Shown here: in pieces, positions 48,401 to 59,060 of the stretch
Layout of the letters: every line of letters starts with the position of its first letter
Position numbering within the stretch: position 1 is the stretch's first letter
Source: Adineta vaga
Lineage: Eukaryota > Rotifera
Reading direction: 5' to 3'
Length of the DNA: 64,000 nt
Assembly: GCA_021613535.1 (NCBI GenBank)
Contig: CP075495.1
Coordinates: 7,564,001 to 7,628,000 of the forward strand
Translations under genes and position numbers: made by a program
Notes under the pieces: model-generated
The model's database searches: none
What the model was told of the DNA's origin: nothing
The model's input: the letters and a program-made list of their open reading frames with translations, nothing else

Positions 48401-50188
48401 GCACAAACGCTGTAAGAGGGTGGTGCAAAGACAAGATGTCTATATGTATGCGCATGCATTTTATTTTATGATTATTCTTTCTCGTTTCTTTTTCTCTTTA
48501 TATTTTTTTATAATCTACTGTTCGTTAGTCTTGATGATAATTATTATAAGATCAGCTGTTCGAATATTATATATGAAGATCAATCTGTGCATCTCTTCTG
48601 TTCTGTTATCATCTTTTCGACTAGTTTTGTTCTGAATATCATCATTCCTATCGGTATGTAAGCACTGAGCTCTTCATCTCTCGTTTACTTTCATATTTTT
48701 ACACATTTAGTTTTTGAAAAAAAAGCATAGAAAGAACAAGTAAAGAAGAAAAAGAGAGGGAGAGAGAGAAAGACAGAGTGGGAGAGTAAAAAGAGAAAAC
48801 AGCGAATATCTATGCAGTGTCTTTGTGTTACTCTTTTTCGTATGTTTGTCACCACTTTAGTATTTACGCGTAAGTAAGAAGCAGTAGCGTAAGATGCGAA
48901 AGCAATTACAACCAAGGAAAGAAAGGGAAGAAGAAAGAAACTCGAAGGCCATGTCCTCCATGCTTGCAAAAGCGAGTAGAGTCGCAAGATATCTCAATAG
49001 ACGAAAAAAGTAAGAAGAGAAAAAAGAGAGTACAATGCAAAGGAGTCGTTGCCTTTGTCGCGCGCTTCTATTTGTATTGTCATTACGATTACATTGCCGA
49101 CAGGCGACGGTAGTCTTCTTGCACGAAAAAAAAACAGTTTTTGGCGATGCTTAATCGACGATCAGGTGAGTATATATATATATATACGTATGTCAATAAT
49201 GGCAACTATTCTTCATATAAAAAAAAGACTTCCAACGATCGTCACATGGCTAGCTGATCAGTCATAAATGGAAATAAACTTTTATCTGACAGTTTAGCCG
49301 TGTATGGATCTGAGAAGATTAATCAACGCTTATTTATGATCTATTGTTTTAGAGAGAAGAAAATAAAGAATAATTATATGTCGTTTGTAAAATATATATT
49401 TAAAAAAAAAGTATACTTCAATAATTGTATCTTATTTATATCATTATACCAATTGGAAAATCGTAGAAACAATCATAACATATCCGTTATATGCACATAA
49501 ATCTTTATTGACTATGAATGTGTATTCAATTAACATTGTTTATAATAGACATCATTAAAATAGAATATTAGAGCGAATATGAAGTTATTATTGCTTGTTT
49601 CAATGAAGATAACGTGTACTTTGTATTGATAAATAAAATAACAATTGAATGATTGAGTTGACTTTATATTTATATATATATATATATATCTATAATAAAC
49701 CTTCTTAAACGATCTCAAATGTTTCTTTAATAGTAAAAATCATGATTTTTCGGAAATACCAAAAAGAAATGAAGAAACTCGATACCTCAATATTCATATA
49801 ACCATGATTGATGATATTATATGTATTCAAAAGTTAAAAAATGCAAAGTAAAAGATTCTTTAAACGTAATCTTCGTTGCCAAGTTTCAAAAATTTGATAT
49901 CAAGAAATATCTTATCATTCATTCATACATGAATTCTCTTTCTATTTATTGTTCAGTATTATTCATTCATTTCGACCTAGGTCACCGAAGATAACACTAT
50001 GAAAAAAAAACTCACTTAACTTTAGATCCACTCATGAATGAAAATGAGCCGTTTGAATAGATAACACATCTATCGAAATGAAAGCGGATATGTATTATTA
50101 GATAAGACAAGAAGAAATAGGATAAATAGACGATTATATAAATGAAAATTTGAATCATTATTCATTTCAAATTGTTTTTCTTGCTCGA
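45419..50188. other. Gene-poor 4.8-kb stretch
   Basis: Largest intergenic region here. Several 70-140 codon frames occur (46532, 46919, 48065-48471, 48691) but they overlap on both strands, are low complexity and match nothing. A GC-richer patch at about 49030-49167 ends in a good donor (GATCAG^GTGAGT) and may be an untranslated or unannotated exon. (TA)n tracts lie near 46625-46640, 49174-49186 and 49672-49690. No tRNA, rRNA or mobile element recognised. Confidence 0.45.
50135..50142 (+). promoter_or_regulatory. TATA box of the cathepsin-like gene
   Basis: TATATAAA about 47 nt upstream of the ATG at 50189, leaving room for a short leader starting near 50165. Fits a strongly expressed secretory gene. 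Confidence 0.5.
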
Positions 50189-51690
50189 ATGAAGTTACAT
50201 TTACTTTTCTTTGGTATTCTTATATTTGGTTGTATAATCAAAACTCAAGATGCTTTGTTTACTAATGGACGTTCATTACAGGAGGTATGATAAAAAGATA
50301 AATTTGCTATTTGCATAAATGTAAGAAAACAAATCCACCATATTTTTCGCGAAATTTTAGGTTATCGATGAGACAATGGACAAGGCAATGACGAAAGTAT
50401 CGAAGAAATTACAAGATAAATTAGAAGTTTTAAAAGATAATAAATATGCTCTTAAACTTTGGAAATTGTATAAGAGATTTTATCATAAAAATTATTCCAC
50501 AGCTGAAGAAGAAAAAGAACGTTTAGGAAAATTTATTGATAATTTAAAAATAATCGTTCAAGAAAATTTTCGTTTTGATGAAGGTCTTAAATCATTTAAA
50601 TTACAATTAAATCAATTTGGTGATATGAACTTAGATGAGTTTCGTCAGAAATTAACAGGCCTAAATGCCGATGGGCAAGGAGAAAAACCAGCGGGTGAAG
50701 TTCGTACTGAACAAGAACAAACACGTGATCGTTTTCGACGAATGTTTTTTGATTCAGTGAAAAAGAAAATTAAGAAGAAAATCAAAGATAAAATTAATAA
50801 AAAATTAACACCTGGAAGCAGTCAATCACGTACTTCAGGATCGACATATTATTCATCGGGAACACGAGTTAATCCTAGTGCAAAACGGCCAACCAGTGTT
50901 AAAGCAAGTAAAGGAACAGTCGATTATCGACAATATATGAATCCTGTGGAAAATCAAGGTCGTTGTGGGTTAGTTCTTATATTTTAATTGCAATTGAAAA
51001 GAAATCTTTTTACGAAATACTACTTTCATTTCTTAGATCATGTTATGCATTTGCTGTTACAGCCGCCATTGAAGGTACACATTCATTAAAGAAAAATCAA
51101 CGATTTAAATTATCCAAACAACAATTAGTCGATTGTTCACCAAGTAATGGTTGTTCAGGTGGTTATTTAGGTGCAACATTTGATTATATTAAACAACGTG
51201 GTGGCCTTGAACCAGATACATCATATCCATATGCAAATACTCGACAAACATGTAGTTTAAAAGCGAGAAAAGTCGGAGCTATATCGGGTTATGGTAATAC
51301 ACCACGAGGTGATGAAGAAGCAATGAAACAAGCTTTAAGTACTTATGGACCATTGGCTGCTGCTATTCATACAACAACAGATTTACAATTCTATGGTGGT
51401 TCAAAAGGTGGCCGTGGATCAGATATACTCGATATACCTTTATGTTCCAAACAAGTTGATCATGCTATAGTTATTGTTGGTTATGGTACAGAAAATGGCA
51501 AAGATTATTGGTGTATGTATTGAGGATTTCATTTAACAAAAAAAGATGAATTCTGTGGGTTTTATTTTCTATTTTAGTGGTTCGAAATTCTTGGGGAGAG
51601 AAGTGGGGTCTTGATGGTTATTTCAAAATTGCTCGAAATAAAAATAGTATGTGTGGCATAGGAACATATGGTTATTATGCTATCGTTTAA
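50189..51690 (+). CDS. Papain-family (C1A) cysteine protease, cathepsin-like
   Basis: Secreted or lysosomal endopeptidase made as a zymogen. Four exons: 50189-50284, 50361-50968, 51037-51512 and 51578-51690 (430 residues). Signal peptide [17 protein letters not shown]29 inhibitor propeptide near 65-125 ([32 protein letters not shown]). The mature core starts near 215 with [22 protein letters not shown] (split here by an intron), where the oxyanion Gln is about 231 and the nucleophile Cys 237. [14 protein letters not shown], the catalytic His in [12 protein letters not shown] (about 377) and Asn in [10 protein letters not shown] (about 397) complete the triad. Odd feature: a 90-residue linker between propeptide and core with a very basic run ([18 protein letters not shown], about 164-181) and a Ser/Thr/Gly segment, not usual in cathepsin L. 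It sits next to two small secreted proteins. Confidence 0.9.
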
Positions 51691-52023
51691 TATTGTGTTT
51701 TCCTTATTCACTATTTTTTTTCATTTCATGGATTGCTTGTATTAATGAAAAATATGCTTTACTTTCATCATAATAAATTAAAAAGAGAATACTCTTTTCC
51801 TTGTCTCAAAGAAAATAACTGACGCAGTAATAGGGCAACAGTAGTAGCATCAAACTTGCTTGTCAGAAGCATAATTCTTCTTCTTCTTTCTTCTTCTTCT
51901 CTTTCTTCTCTTTTGTCTATATAAAAACATCGTCTATTTTGCAGTAAAATGACACTTCTATAGTCAATTACAACAAGTGAAATACTCTCAAACACAAACT
52001 AATCTCTTCAATAGTGATCCAAC
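51691..52023 (+). other. Gap with promoter of the first WFTRD peptide gene
   Basis: AT-rich; includes a CTTCTTCTT tract (51876-51905), then a TATA box and the leader of the next gene. Confidence 0.4.
51917..51926 (+). promoter_or_regulatory. TATA box of the WFTRD peptide gene A
   Basis: CTATATAAAA preceded by pyrimidine-rich DNA, about 97 nt before the ATG at 52024. Confidence 0.45.
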
Positions 52024-52347
52024 ATGTTTTCATCAACAATCGTTTGCAACATTGTACGAATATACATGGCTTTATTAGTAGTAAATATTGTCTTTGGCTT
52101 TGATGAAATATCTGATGACAATCGACGATTTAATTCGTTATTAAAGCAACGTTCAGCAGAAAATGATAATGAGTATGTTTGGTTTACACGTGATCTTCAT
52201 AATACTATGGTTAATGACGATGCTCGTGAATTAATCAAACGTGGATCCTTGGGTAAATTTCAACATTTACCTCGTCCAAAAACGAACAATCCTGGTAGTT
52301 CACGCAAATATCGATCAATTCAAAAGTCTATGAATCAATTCCAATGA
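52024..52347 (+). CDS. Small secreted protein A with WFTRD motif
   Basis: Single-exon 107-residue protein with an N-terminal hydrophobic segment to about residue 26 (YMALLVVNIVFGF), read as a signal peptide, and a highly charged remainder. It shares KQRSAENDNEYVWFTRDLH (residues 41-59) with a second gene 971 nt downstream (NQRSADSGYRYAWFTRDIH), with little else conserved. Dibasic sites occur (DNRRF, IKRGS), so processing to a peptide is possible but unproven. No Cys after the signal, no membrane helix. AATAAA lies 11 nt after the stop. TATA at 51917. I do not recognise the family. Confidence 0.7.
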   Translation: MFSSTIVCNIVRIYMALLVVNIVFGFDEISDDNRRFNSLLKQRSAENDNEYVWFTRDLHNTMVNDDARELIKRGSLGKFQHLPRPKTNNPGSSRKYRSIQKSMNQFQ

Positions 52348-53317
52348 AAAATGAAGAAATAAAATTAATCTTTCAAAAATCGTTTTAATTGTTGTAAAAT
52401 CCTATATATTCAAAGATATTTTTTCAAAGTCGGCCAAAGAAAATGAAGTATCATCTGATTTTTCATTCCATCTAGTACTCTTTTGTTTTCTGTAGTGAAC
52501 AAAATAAAATATCCATTCGAATGTATTTGCCGAACTAATAATCTTATGTCTTTCATTCTCTTCAAAAAAAAAAACAAAGTCAGATATTATCTACTGTTTA
52601 CGAGCACATCCCCTAGAAAATTCACTGAAGGGAAAGCATTTTGTTAATTATCATGTCTCTGACGATAGCATACTACCTGGCAAGAAAAAACAGCACATAG
52701 AACGTCATTTGAATATTAATTTTCATCTGTCAAATTCATATTTAAAGACTACTTTATCTGAGATCTAAAGAGTGATAGTAGACAAACAGATACTTTGATT
52801 GCTAACAACGAATCATATAAATTATTTTACGGGAGTATTATTCAATCTCTCAATACATTGATTTTAGTTGGCGGAAAATGTTCTTGTCGATTACGAATGC
52901 AAAAGATAAGCTATTTCATGTATATTATCAAACAAAAATAGTTCATCCTAGCCGCCTAAAGTATATGAGATTTACAATAGCTATAGGTAGACATTTTAAT
53001 TAAAATTGACTTTTTCTATTATTTTGCACCTTTATATTTACTTACATGTCATTTGATCAATTATATCCATTTTGAAAACTATGATAATTCTATATTGTAG
53101 TAAATAACTGACGTGTCAACATAGAGATACACATAAAGAGAGAAAAATCAAGTATCTCTACTATACGTGCTATTTATTCTGATTAATGATTTTTTCCTAT
53201 GATAAAAGGAAATTTAAGCAATAGAACATGACACATTTCTCCGTTTTTTTATTTCTATTCACACACGTATTGTGACATAAATTTTGACAAGTTAGCATTT
53301 CCTCAACTATTACAAAA
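52348..53317. other. Spacer between WFTRD paralogs
   Basis: 970 nt of AT-rich sequence with no ORF of interest. The AATAAA of gene A is at 52358-52363. The promoter of gene B should be at the right end; no clear TATA was chosen. Confidence 0.4.
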
Positions 53318-53653
53318 ATGATCACATCCGGAATCCGAAACATTATCCAATTCTTTTGTATTCTAATATTATTCAATATGATAGCTGCTGTTTATCTAAA
53401 TCCTCGTGAACATCGACATCCATACGTATACAACAATCAACGATCTGCTGATAGTGGATACAGATACGCTTGGTTTACTAGAGATATTCATGATGATCCA
53501 GATAGAGATGATGGAAACAATTCTTTAGAACAGCAACGAGAACAACAATTATCTCCACAAGAAACTCTTCGTCTGAAAACGCCCAAAAGTATTTTCAATC
53601 GACAATATCAAAATAATGACGAGACTATGGTCGAATCAAATGAAAATCGTTAA
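53318..53653 (+). CDS. Small secreted protein B with WFTRD motif
   Basis: Single-exon 111-residue paralog of the upstream small protein: signal peptide (IIQFFCILILFNMIAAVYL), then the shared block NQRSADSGYRYAWFTRDIH (residues 40-58), then an Asp/Gln/Asn-rich tail. Conserved positions between the two are QRSA, Y two residues before W, and WFTRD.H. The flanks differ almost completely, so only this block appears to be under selection. AATAAA lies 6 nt after the stop. Candidate secreted peptide, toxin-like or signalling; none can be assigned from sequence. Confidence 0.68.
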   Translation: MITSGIRNIIQFFCILILFNMIAAVYLNPREHRHPYVYNNQRSADSGYRYAWFTRDIHDDPDRDDGNNSLEQQREQQLSPQETLRLKTPKSIFNRQYQNNDETMVESNENR

Positions 53654-54302
53654 ATGATAAATAAAAAAAACTTTTTTTCATTGTATAAGTCAATTACAAT
53701 AAATAAAAGATAACGACATGAAATTTTCTTTGTTTCTCGAGACTACAATTAAATGAATCTATACTTAAAATTAAAATATTTTGAAGAATGATATGCCTAA
53801 TTGGAATTGAGTTAACTATATGACTTCAAATTTCGAGTGGTTTGGTACTACTAATGTTGTTTTGACTGACGCTTCATCTACCATTATGTTTCAATTCGTC
53901 AGAGTTTCACTGACACGTCTCTTAATCCACTTATATTTCCTCCTTTTTCTAGTAGTACATACAAGAACATCAATAGTCGTATCAAACAAAAAACAACGAG
54001 CTAAGAACATATGGAAAACGAAAAAGAATATAAACATGTGTAGGAACGTACTATATCTAATTAAAAAAATGCAATGAGATTTTTATCAAATATAGTACGT
54101 TCATTGTTTTTAAGTTTCTTCATCGAAAAAAGATTCTGCTTTGTTAAAATACACGAATAAACCAAAGGAAAAATACGATAAAAATGAATAAGCAATACAT
54201 AAAAGAAAGGGAAAAAACCGTTTCATACAAATCTTTTCGCTTGATTTTGATTTTTTTTTGTATGAATTAAAAAAGAAAAGTTTGTTAAGGATCTGTATCC
54301 AT
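53654..54302. other. Intergenic, no gene seen
   Basis: AT-rich. An 85-codon frame at 53820-54077 has a hydrophobic stretch but no similarity and a poor composition; not called. The right end is the 3' UTR of the zinc-knuckle gene. Confidence 0.4.
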
Positions 54303-55327
54303 CTAATTTTCATCATTGTCATCTCCGCCTTGTTGGCTTCCTGAGCCACCACTTGGACCACCACGTGTATCAGGTTCAGGACAATCACGTGCAAAATGAC
54401 CAGGTTTTGAACATCGGTAGCAATTACCTCCACCACCGCCACCTGTTACAGAGGAAAAAATTCGAAGTTAAATCGATTTAATTCATTTTGGCAAATATTT
54501 ACCTCGATTATTGCGAAAACCGCCACCACCACCGCCACCACTGCTATAATTGTTTGAACGTGGTTCATTACAATCGCGACTTATATGACCTGAGAAAAAG
54601 GAGACAGCATTGATTTTTTAACAAAAGCAATTAACTTATGCAAATTAATACTACCTGGTTGATTACAATTGTAACATATTACTTGGTTACTGTCCGATGG
54701 ACAATCACGAGCAAAATGACCTGCTTGACCACAGCGGAAACTAGAAGACAAGAAGAAAATAGAATGAATCAAAGTGAATGCGATATCGTTCGTACCAACT
54801 GCCACCTCCTCTGTTATAAGATGAACCACCACCATAACTTCCTCCACCACGACCTGAACCACCTAAAATAATTGAAAAAAAATGAATTATTTATTTGAGT
54901 TATACTTTGCGAAACTTTTTCTATACAGTTCCGAGAACTATCACAAAGAAATTTGACAATCTTTTAAAGACAATAACTCACCATAGGAACCACCTCGTCC
55001 TCCGTATGAGCCACCACCACCGTACGAACCTAGAACAATAAATCCACTCATTGAAAAATCAAAAATATATCTGCGGGCAAACCTCGTCCACCTCCATAAC
55101 CACCGCGACCACTTCCGCCTTAAAACAATTTTCAAATACTAAATTTTTTCAACACAACAAAGTAAATTCTTATCGTACCACCACCACCACCATTTCCATC
55201 ACCATCTGGACATTCCCGAGCAAAATGACCTGGCTATAATATAAATTTTCAATTGAGCGAATGCCCGATCAGTTTTAATTAATCTTACTTGGTTACATTT
55301 ATAACATAAACTTCCTCTAGAACTCAT
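54303..55327 (-). CDS. CNBP-like CCHC zinc-knuckle, Gly-rich nucleic-acid-binding protein
   Basis: Single-stranded nucleic-acid-binding protein of the CNBP/Gis2 type. Seven to eight small exons split by 50-90 nt introns. Start ATG 55327 (MSSRGSLCYKCNQ). Zinc knuckles in order: CYKCNQPGHFARECP, then a long Gly/Ser/Tyr/Arg RGG-type stretch, CFRCGQAGHFARDCP, CYNCNQPGGHISRDC-like (spliced as CNQPG|HISRDC) and CYRCSKPGHFARDCPEP. The acidic tail ends GGDDNDEN. Four knuckles instead of the seven of vertebrate CNBP, and the RGG block sits between knuckles 1 and 2. Introns interrupt the Gly-rich part repeatedly. Likely RNA regulation or translation control; precise ortholog unclear. An AG abuts the ATG. 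Confidence 0.85.
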
Positions 55328-55987
55328 CTATGATGTTCTTTTGTTTTGATTTTCTTTTGATGTTACTTGTTTTTCTTCGACTACTTCACTCTCCTACACT
55401 CCCCACTTGCCTTATAACACCGACCTCGTCCCTTATCGTAATCTAAAGAGAAAACCAAAGGAAAACATCGATCGGTCATTCAAAAACGATTTCATTCCTA
55501 TTCGTTAAGATTAATAAATCGATTTATTGAAATCCTTGTCACTACATCTAACGTAAAAAAATATCTTCTATCTATCATCCATTCTTCTTCAACATTGATA
55601 AGCAAAACCAATTTATATGATATAAAAACGTAGTATTAAAGTCAAGCGAAAATCCGAACAAAACTACTCAAAAGAAGACATGTGAATTTAGTAACTTTTA
55701 TTAATATCAAGATCATCGACAGCGAGGAAAAGAAAAACAATGTAGAAGAGTACAACTATCGATGTGACCTTAAATTATCTTTATGCCTTCATTTATCGTC
55801 ATGGCGCAAATGCATTTGTGTGTTAAAAGAATGGAGGAATGATTATACCTAAATTAGTGGTTAAAATGAGAGACCATTCTCTGAACGAGAAAAAATTTTT
55901 AGAGTTGCTAAATAAATCTATTCAATTCAATTCAATTTTCTATTTTGAATCTAATGATTTGAATTTAAATAAGATTTTCACGATTGA
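55328..55987. other. Divergent intergenic region
   Basis: Separates the zinc-knuckle gene (-) from the gene starting at 55988 (+). AT-rich, no gene seen; probably both promoters. Confidence 0.4.
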
Positions 55988-57422
55988 ATGAGAATGCTCG
56001 ACAGAAATGATGAACTTTCGACAGAATATGATAGTGATCAATCATCAACATCGAATGATGATAGTATTCACATACCACACTTATTATCAAAAAGAAAAAT
56101 CTTACTGAGCAAATATAATCAGTCATCGAAAAAGACTTGTTGTTTAATTTGTTCAATTTTACCTGCATTATCAAAGATAAACTGTTGCGAAAAACATTTA
56201 ACTTTGTTAACAAAGATCAATCACCTAATGCAGTCAGCATATGAGAATGATTCAGAATCAGAATGTCGTAATCGAATACGTTGTCCAAAAGGTAAATACC
56301 GTCGACGATCTTACTCATCATCAACATTCGATGATCAACCTCGAAGAAAAAAAAACCGAATGGATGTGCAGTTATTAGTAGGAATATAATACTCATAATA
56401 TTTAACAATGTATGCTTTTTTCTTGAAATAGAATACAACATTCAGGAATAGATTGTTACCTTCTTCTAATTTTCAAAGGTTAGTGTACGATTTGTTTTAC
56501 GAAAAGATTTATATGTTCATCATTTCTGAAACGCGCCAATTAAGATCGCTCTTTCTATATAATCTAATTGATTCATGTTTTAGTAATCGAATACTATTAC
56601 CATCTGTTCTACGAAATAGTACCATGAATAAAAATAATTCGCGACAACAGAACAGAATTCTATCATCATCATCAATTTTAACTCGAAATAAACGCCGGTA
56701 TATGTTCCGAAAGTAAGTTAATAGTCATTTGTTTTATAAAGACATCGAGTTTTTTGTTCTTCTAGAAGATTCATGATGAGAAACAAGGCCATTCAAACCA
56801 ATCTACGATCAGTAAAGGATAAATCCACAACTCCCGAATTAATCGAATTAGAACCAGAATTATGTATGTTATTGTGAATTATTTGAACTAGAGAATAATC
56901 GATGATGATTCGAACTAAGAAAGTCATCTCAACTTTTTCAGTTCATTCTTCGAACTTCATAGTGGGTACCTATCATTGAGAACTGCGAGAATGTTCAGAG
57001 TAAACAGATAACATTCTTATTCTAAACAAGTCGAGTTCATTAGTTAAATGCGTTTTTCTAATAGAAGCACTTACATTTGTTAATCTACTTAACTTTAAGT
57101 AACTTGTCATCCTTTTCTAAAAGTATGTCCTTCTATTCAGATTATCATATTAATCTGACTAAAAATAACCTTTTACTCTAATGAATACGCCCATGTTTTT
57201 ATAACTCATCTCATTGTATGGTTTATATAGGTATCTGTTCTATATTTAGCATATTCGCCGCGTCTTCTTTTAAAACGAATTGTTCATATTAAAGATGAAG
57301 AATTATCCGTGCATACTTCTCAGGTAGCTTTAAATATGAATCGATCAACTGAACGCATGACAAACCAAAGTGAAGCTCGGCCAACAATTCTATTAAAACG
57401 TGTACGTTTCGACAAAGAATGA
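55988..57422 (+). CDS. Unrecognised basic protein with Cys/His motif and C-terminal RVxF
   Basis: At least five exons inferred from splice sites near 56376/56433, 56480/56583, 56712/56765 and 56863/57250. An acidic Ser-rich start (MRMLDRNDELSTEYDSD) leads a small Cys/His block (KKTCCLICSILPALSKINCC then EKH), which could be a zinc site. Arg/Lys/Ser-rich regions follow (KGKYRRRSYSSS, RRKKNRMD, TRNKRRYMFRK). The last exon gives YSPRLLLKRIVHIKDEE and ends in ILLKRVRFDKE, with KRVRF a canonical PP1-docking RVxF motif. The last intron (about 385 nt) and its acceptor are the least certain. Probably nuclear from composition; I cannot name it. A distant resemblance to C3H-type KANSL2/INO80D zinc blocks was considered but is weak. 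Confidence 0.5.
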
Positions 57423-58578
57423 TTAACAAGTAACACTTATCCTCTGGATTAGCTGACCCTTTTCTGAAAGAATGATAAGAGTGCTGAGTAAAGCTCTCAA
57501 GCTCGACCTGGACTTGACCAGATCCCGGTTCAAGCAAACTTCATACATAAAAGCTTTTCAAAAGTGTTTTTCATTTTTTCACCATTTCAAAGTATCATTA
57601 AATAATTTATTGAAAGAAAAAAGCAAAAAACAAGTACTGTTTGTAAATATTCATAAATCTGATCGCTTGATACTTCTCAAAAATGCATTATCTATATTTA
57701 TTTTTCTTCTTATAAGGCTCTTAAACAAAGCTGATATAAGTCTCGTATTTATTTTGCCGATTAATTGAACTGCAGTTTTCTATGAAGTTATTACGAAATC
57801 CTGTGCTCAGAACTCGTAAATGGTTTGAATGGCACATACACCCACCCTCAGCATACAGTTTATTAGTTTCTATCATCTTCTGAAAAAGGATATATACAGA
57901 GATATTTTTCTCGGAGAGAAAGGCAAGAGATCCAGGTGGAATCGATTAGAGAGATGGCATCAGATTCAAATTCATTATTATCGATAACTTTTCATCGAAT
58001 TTGAATAAAAACCCGTGAAACATTGAGTTTCTCGGAGGAGAACGATAAAAATAGGTCACATATAATGATTCACCAAAAAATGACATCAGATATGAAATCC
58101 TCGACTTCAATTATCTTTGACTGAATCATTTTCTGATGATCATTAGTAAGTTTTCATGAGTGAATTTTTTATATTGCTGCGATCTGATTGGATCAGACAA
58201 ATGAGAAATAATAATTAATTAATTATGGTTAATAGAAAAATATTTTTGAAGAAGGAACCCCATAGTCGTATTCCTCAACCTCGATTACATTTAATAATTT
58301 GTTGTTCGATGACCAGTAGTAACTTTTGATCGATTTATAGACTGCCTTCACCTGATTGGCTTGGACAAACAAACAAACAAATTTTAACGTGCCTATAACC
58401 CTTTCTTTCAGAAAAGGGAACTAATGTTAAATTCAAAGACACAATCTTTTATTTCTTGTTTGTTTTCGTGATGTTTGTTTCTGTATGTGAATTCTTTATT
58501 TCTTTGCTTTTTATAAAAAGAAAGTAACTGAACAGTATATATTGAATGAGAAATGTTCAACTTGAATTTTCACTTTAG
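57423..58578. other. Intergenic with a diverged direct repeat
   Basis: No gene supported. Two about 105-nt segments (58098-58204 and 58272-58375) align end to end with many differences. A 98-codon frame at 57472 has no similarity. The 3' end has a short pyrimidine tract and CACTTTAG abutting the ATG at 58579. Confidence 0.4.
58098..58375 (+). repeat. Diverged direct repeat pair (about 105 nt units)
   Basis: Unit 1 runs from TCCTCGACTTCAATTA to GGATCAGACAAATG; unit 2 from TCCTCAACCTCGATTA to GGCTTGGACAAACA. The internal block TGATGATCATTAGTAAGTTTT matches CGATGACCAGTAGTAACTTTT. Similarity is seen by eye. Could be an old tandem duplication or remnants of a non-coding element. Confidence 0.4.
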
Positions 58579-59019
58579 ATGCCAAATTTAGAAGAGAAAT
58601 TAACAATTTTAAAGAAAAAAAAGCTGACAGCAAAAACAATTGTCGAACAACAACGAAATGAAATACGTTTATTAAAATCTACAATGACAATAAATGAACG
58701 ATTGGAAGAAATTTATAAAAGATTTGATACAAAAATAAATCTTGATACGAATTTGTACAATAGAATCATTCAAAAACCAAATGAGACAAACGAAACATTT
58801 TCTGTTCATAATCAAATTCCTCACACAATCGATGATTTATCAAATTTAATCGAACAAATCTTGCATATACTCTCACTTCCAAATGATATCAATTTGAAAA
58901 ATCAAGAATTAGATGTGATTTTAAAAAAACAAAAGGAATGTTTTCAATTAATAAAATGGAAATTATCTGATATTTATGCAAATCGTGTTGCTGATGAAGT
59001 TTCTTGTATTACAAGTTAA
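58579..59019 (+). CDS. Small helical/coiled-coil protein, unknown
   Basis: Single-exon 146-residue protein: Lys/Glu-rich helix at the start (NLEEKLTILKKKKLTAKTIV), then ERLEEIYKRFDTKIN, a middle segment (HTIDDLSNLIEQILHIL) and a final helix (LKKQKECFQLIKWKLSDIY). No signal peptide or membrane helix. It resembles small coiled-coil subunits in general; MIX23 was considered but the Cys pattern does not match well. An AG abuts its ATG, and the next gene's ATG lies only 41 nt after its stop, with another acceptor-like TTTTAG between, so the two likely come from one primary transcript. Confidence 0.6.
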   Translation: MPNLEEKLTILKKKKLTAKTIVEQQRNEIRLLKSTMTINERLEEIYKRFDTKINLDTNLYNRIIQKPNETNETFSVHNQIPHTIDDLSNLIEQILHILSLPNDINLKNQELDVILKKQKECFQLIKWKLSDIYANRVADEVSCITS

Positions 59020-59060
59020 AATAGACGATTAATCCCTTCTTATGTTATTTTAGATCGAAA

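Noticed and set aside
48065-48471. Several overlapping 70-124 codon ORFs on both strands
   Set aside because: Mutually overlapping, biased composition from purine/pyrimidine-rich DNA, no domains.
53820-54077. 85-codon plus-strand ORF with hydrophobic segment
   Set aside because: Hydrophobic run is not at the N-terminus, no homology to the neighbouring WFTRD proteins, poor composition.
57289-57537. 82-codon minus-strand ORF
   Set aside because: Antisense to the last exon of the 55988-57422 gene, with no features of its own.
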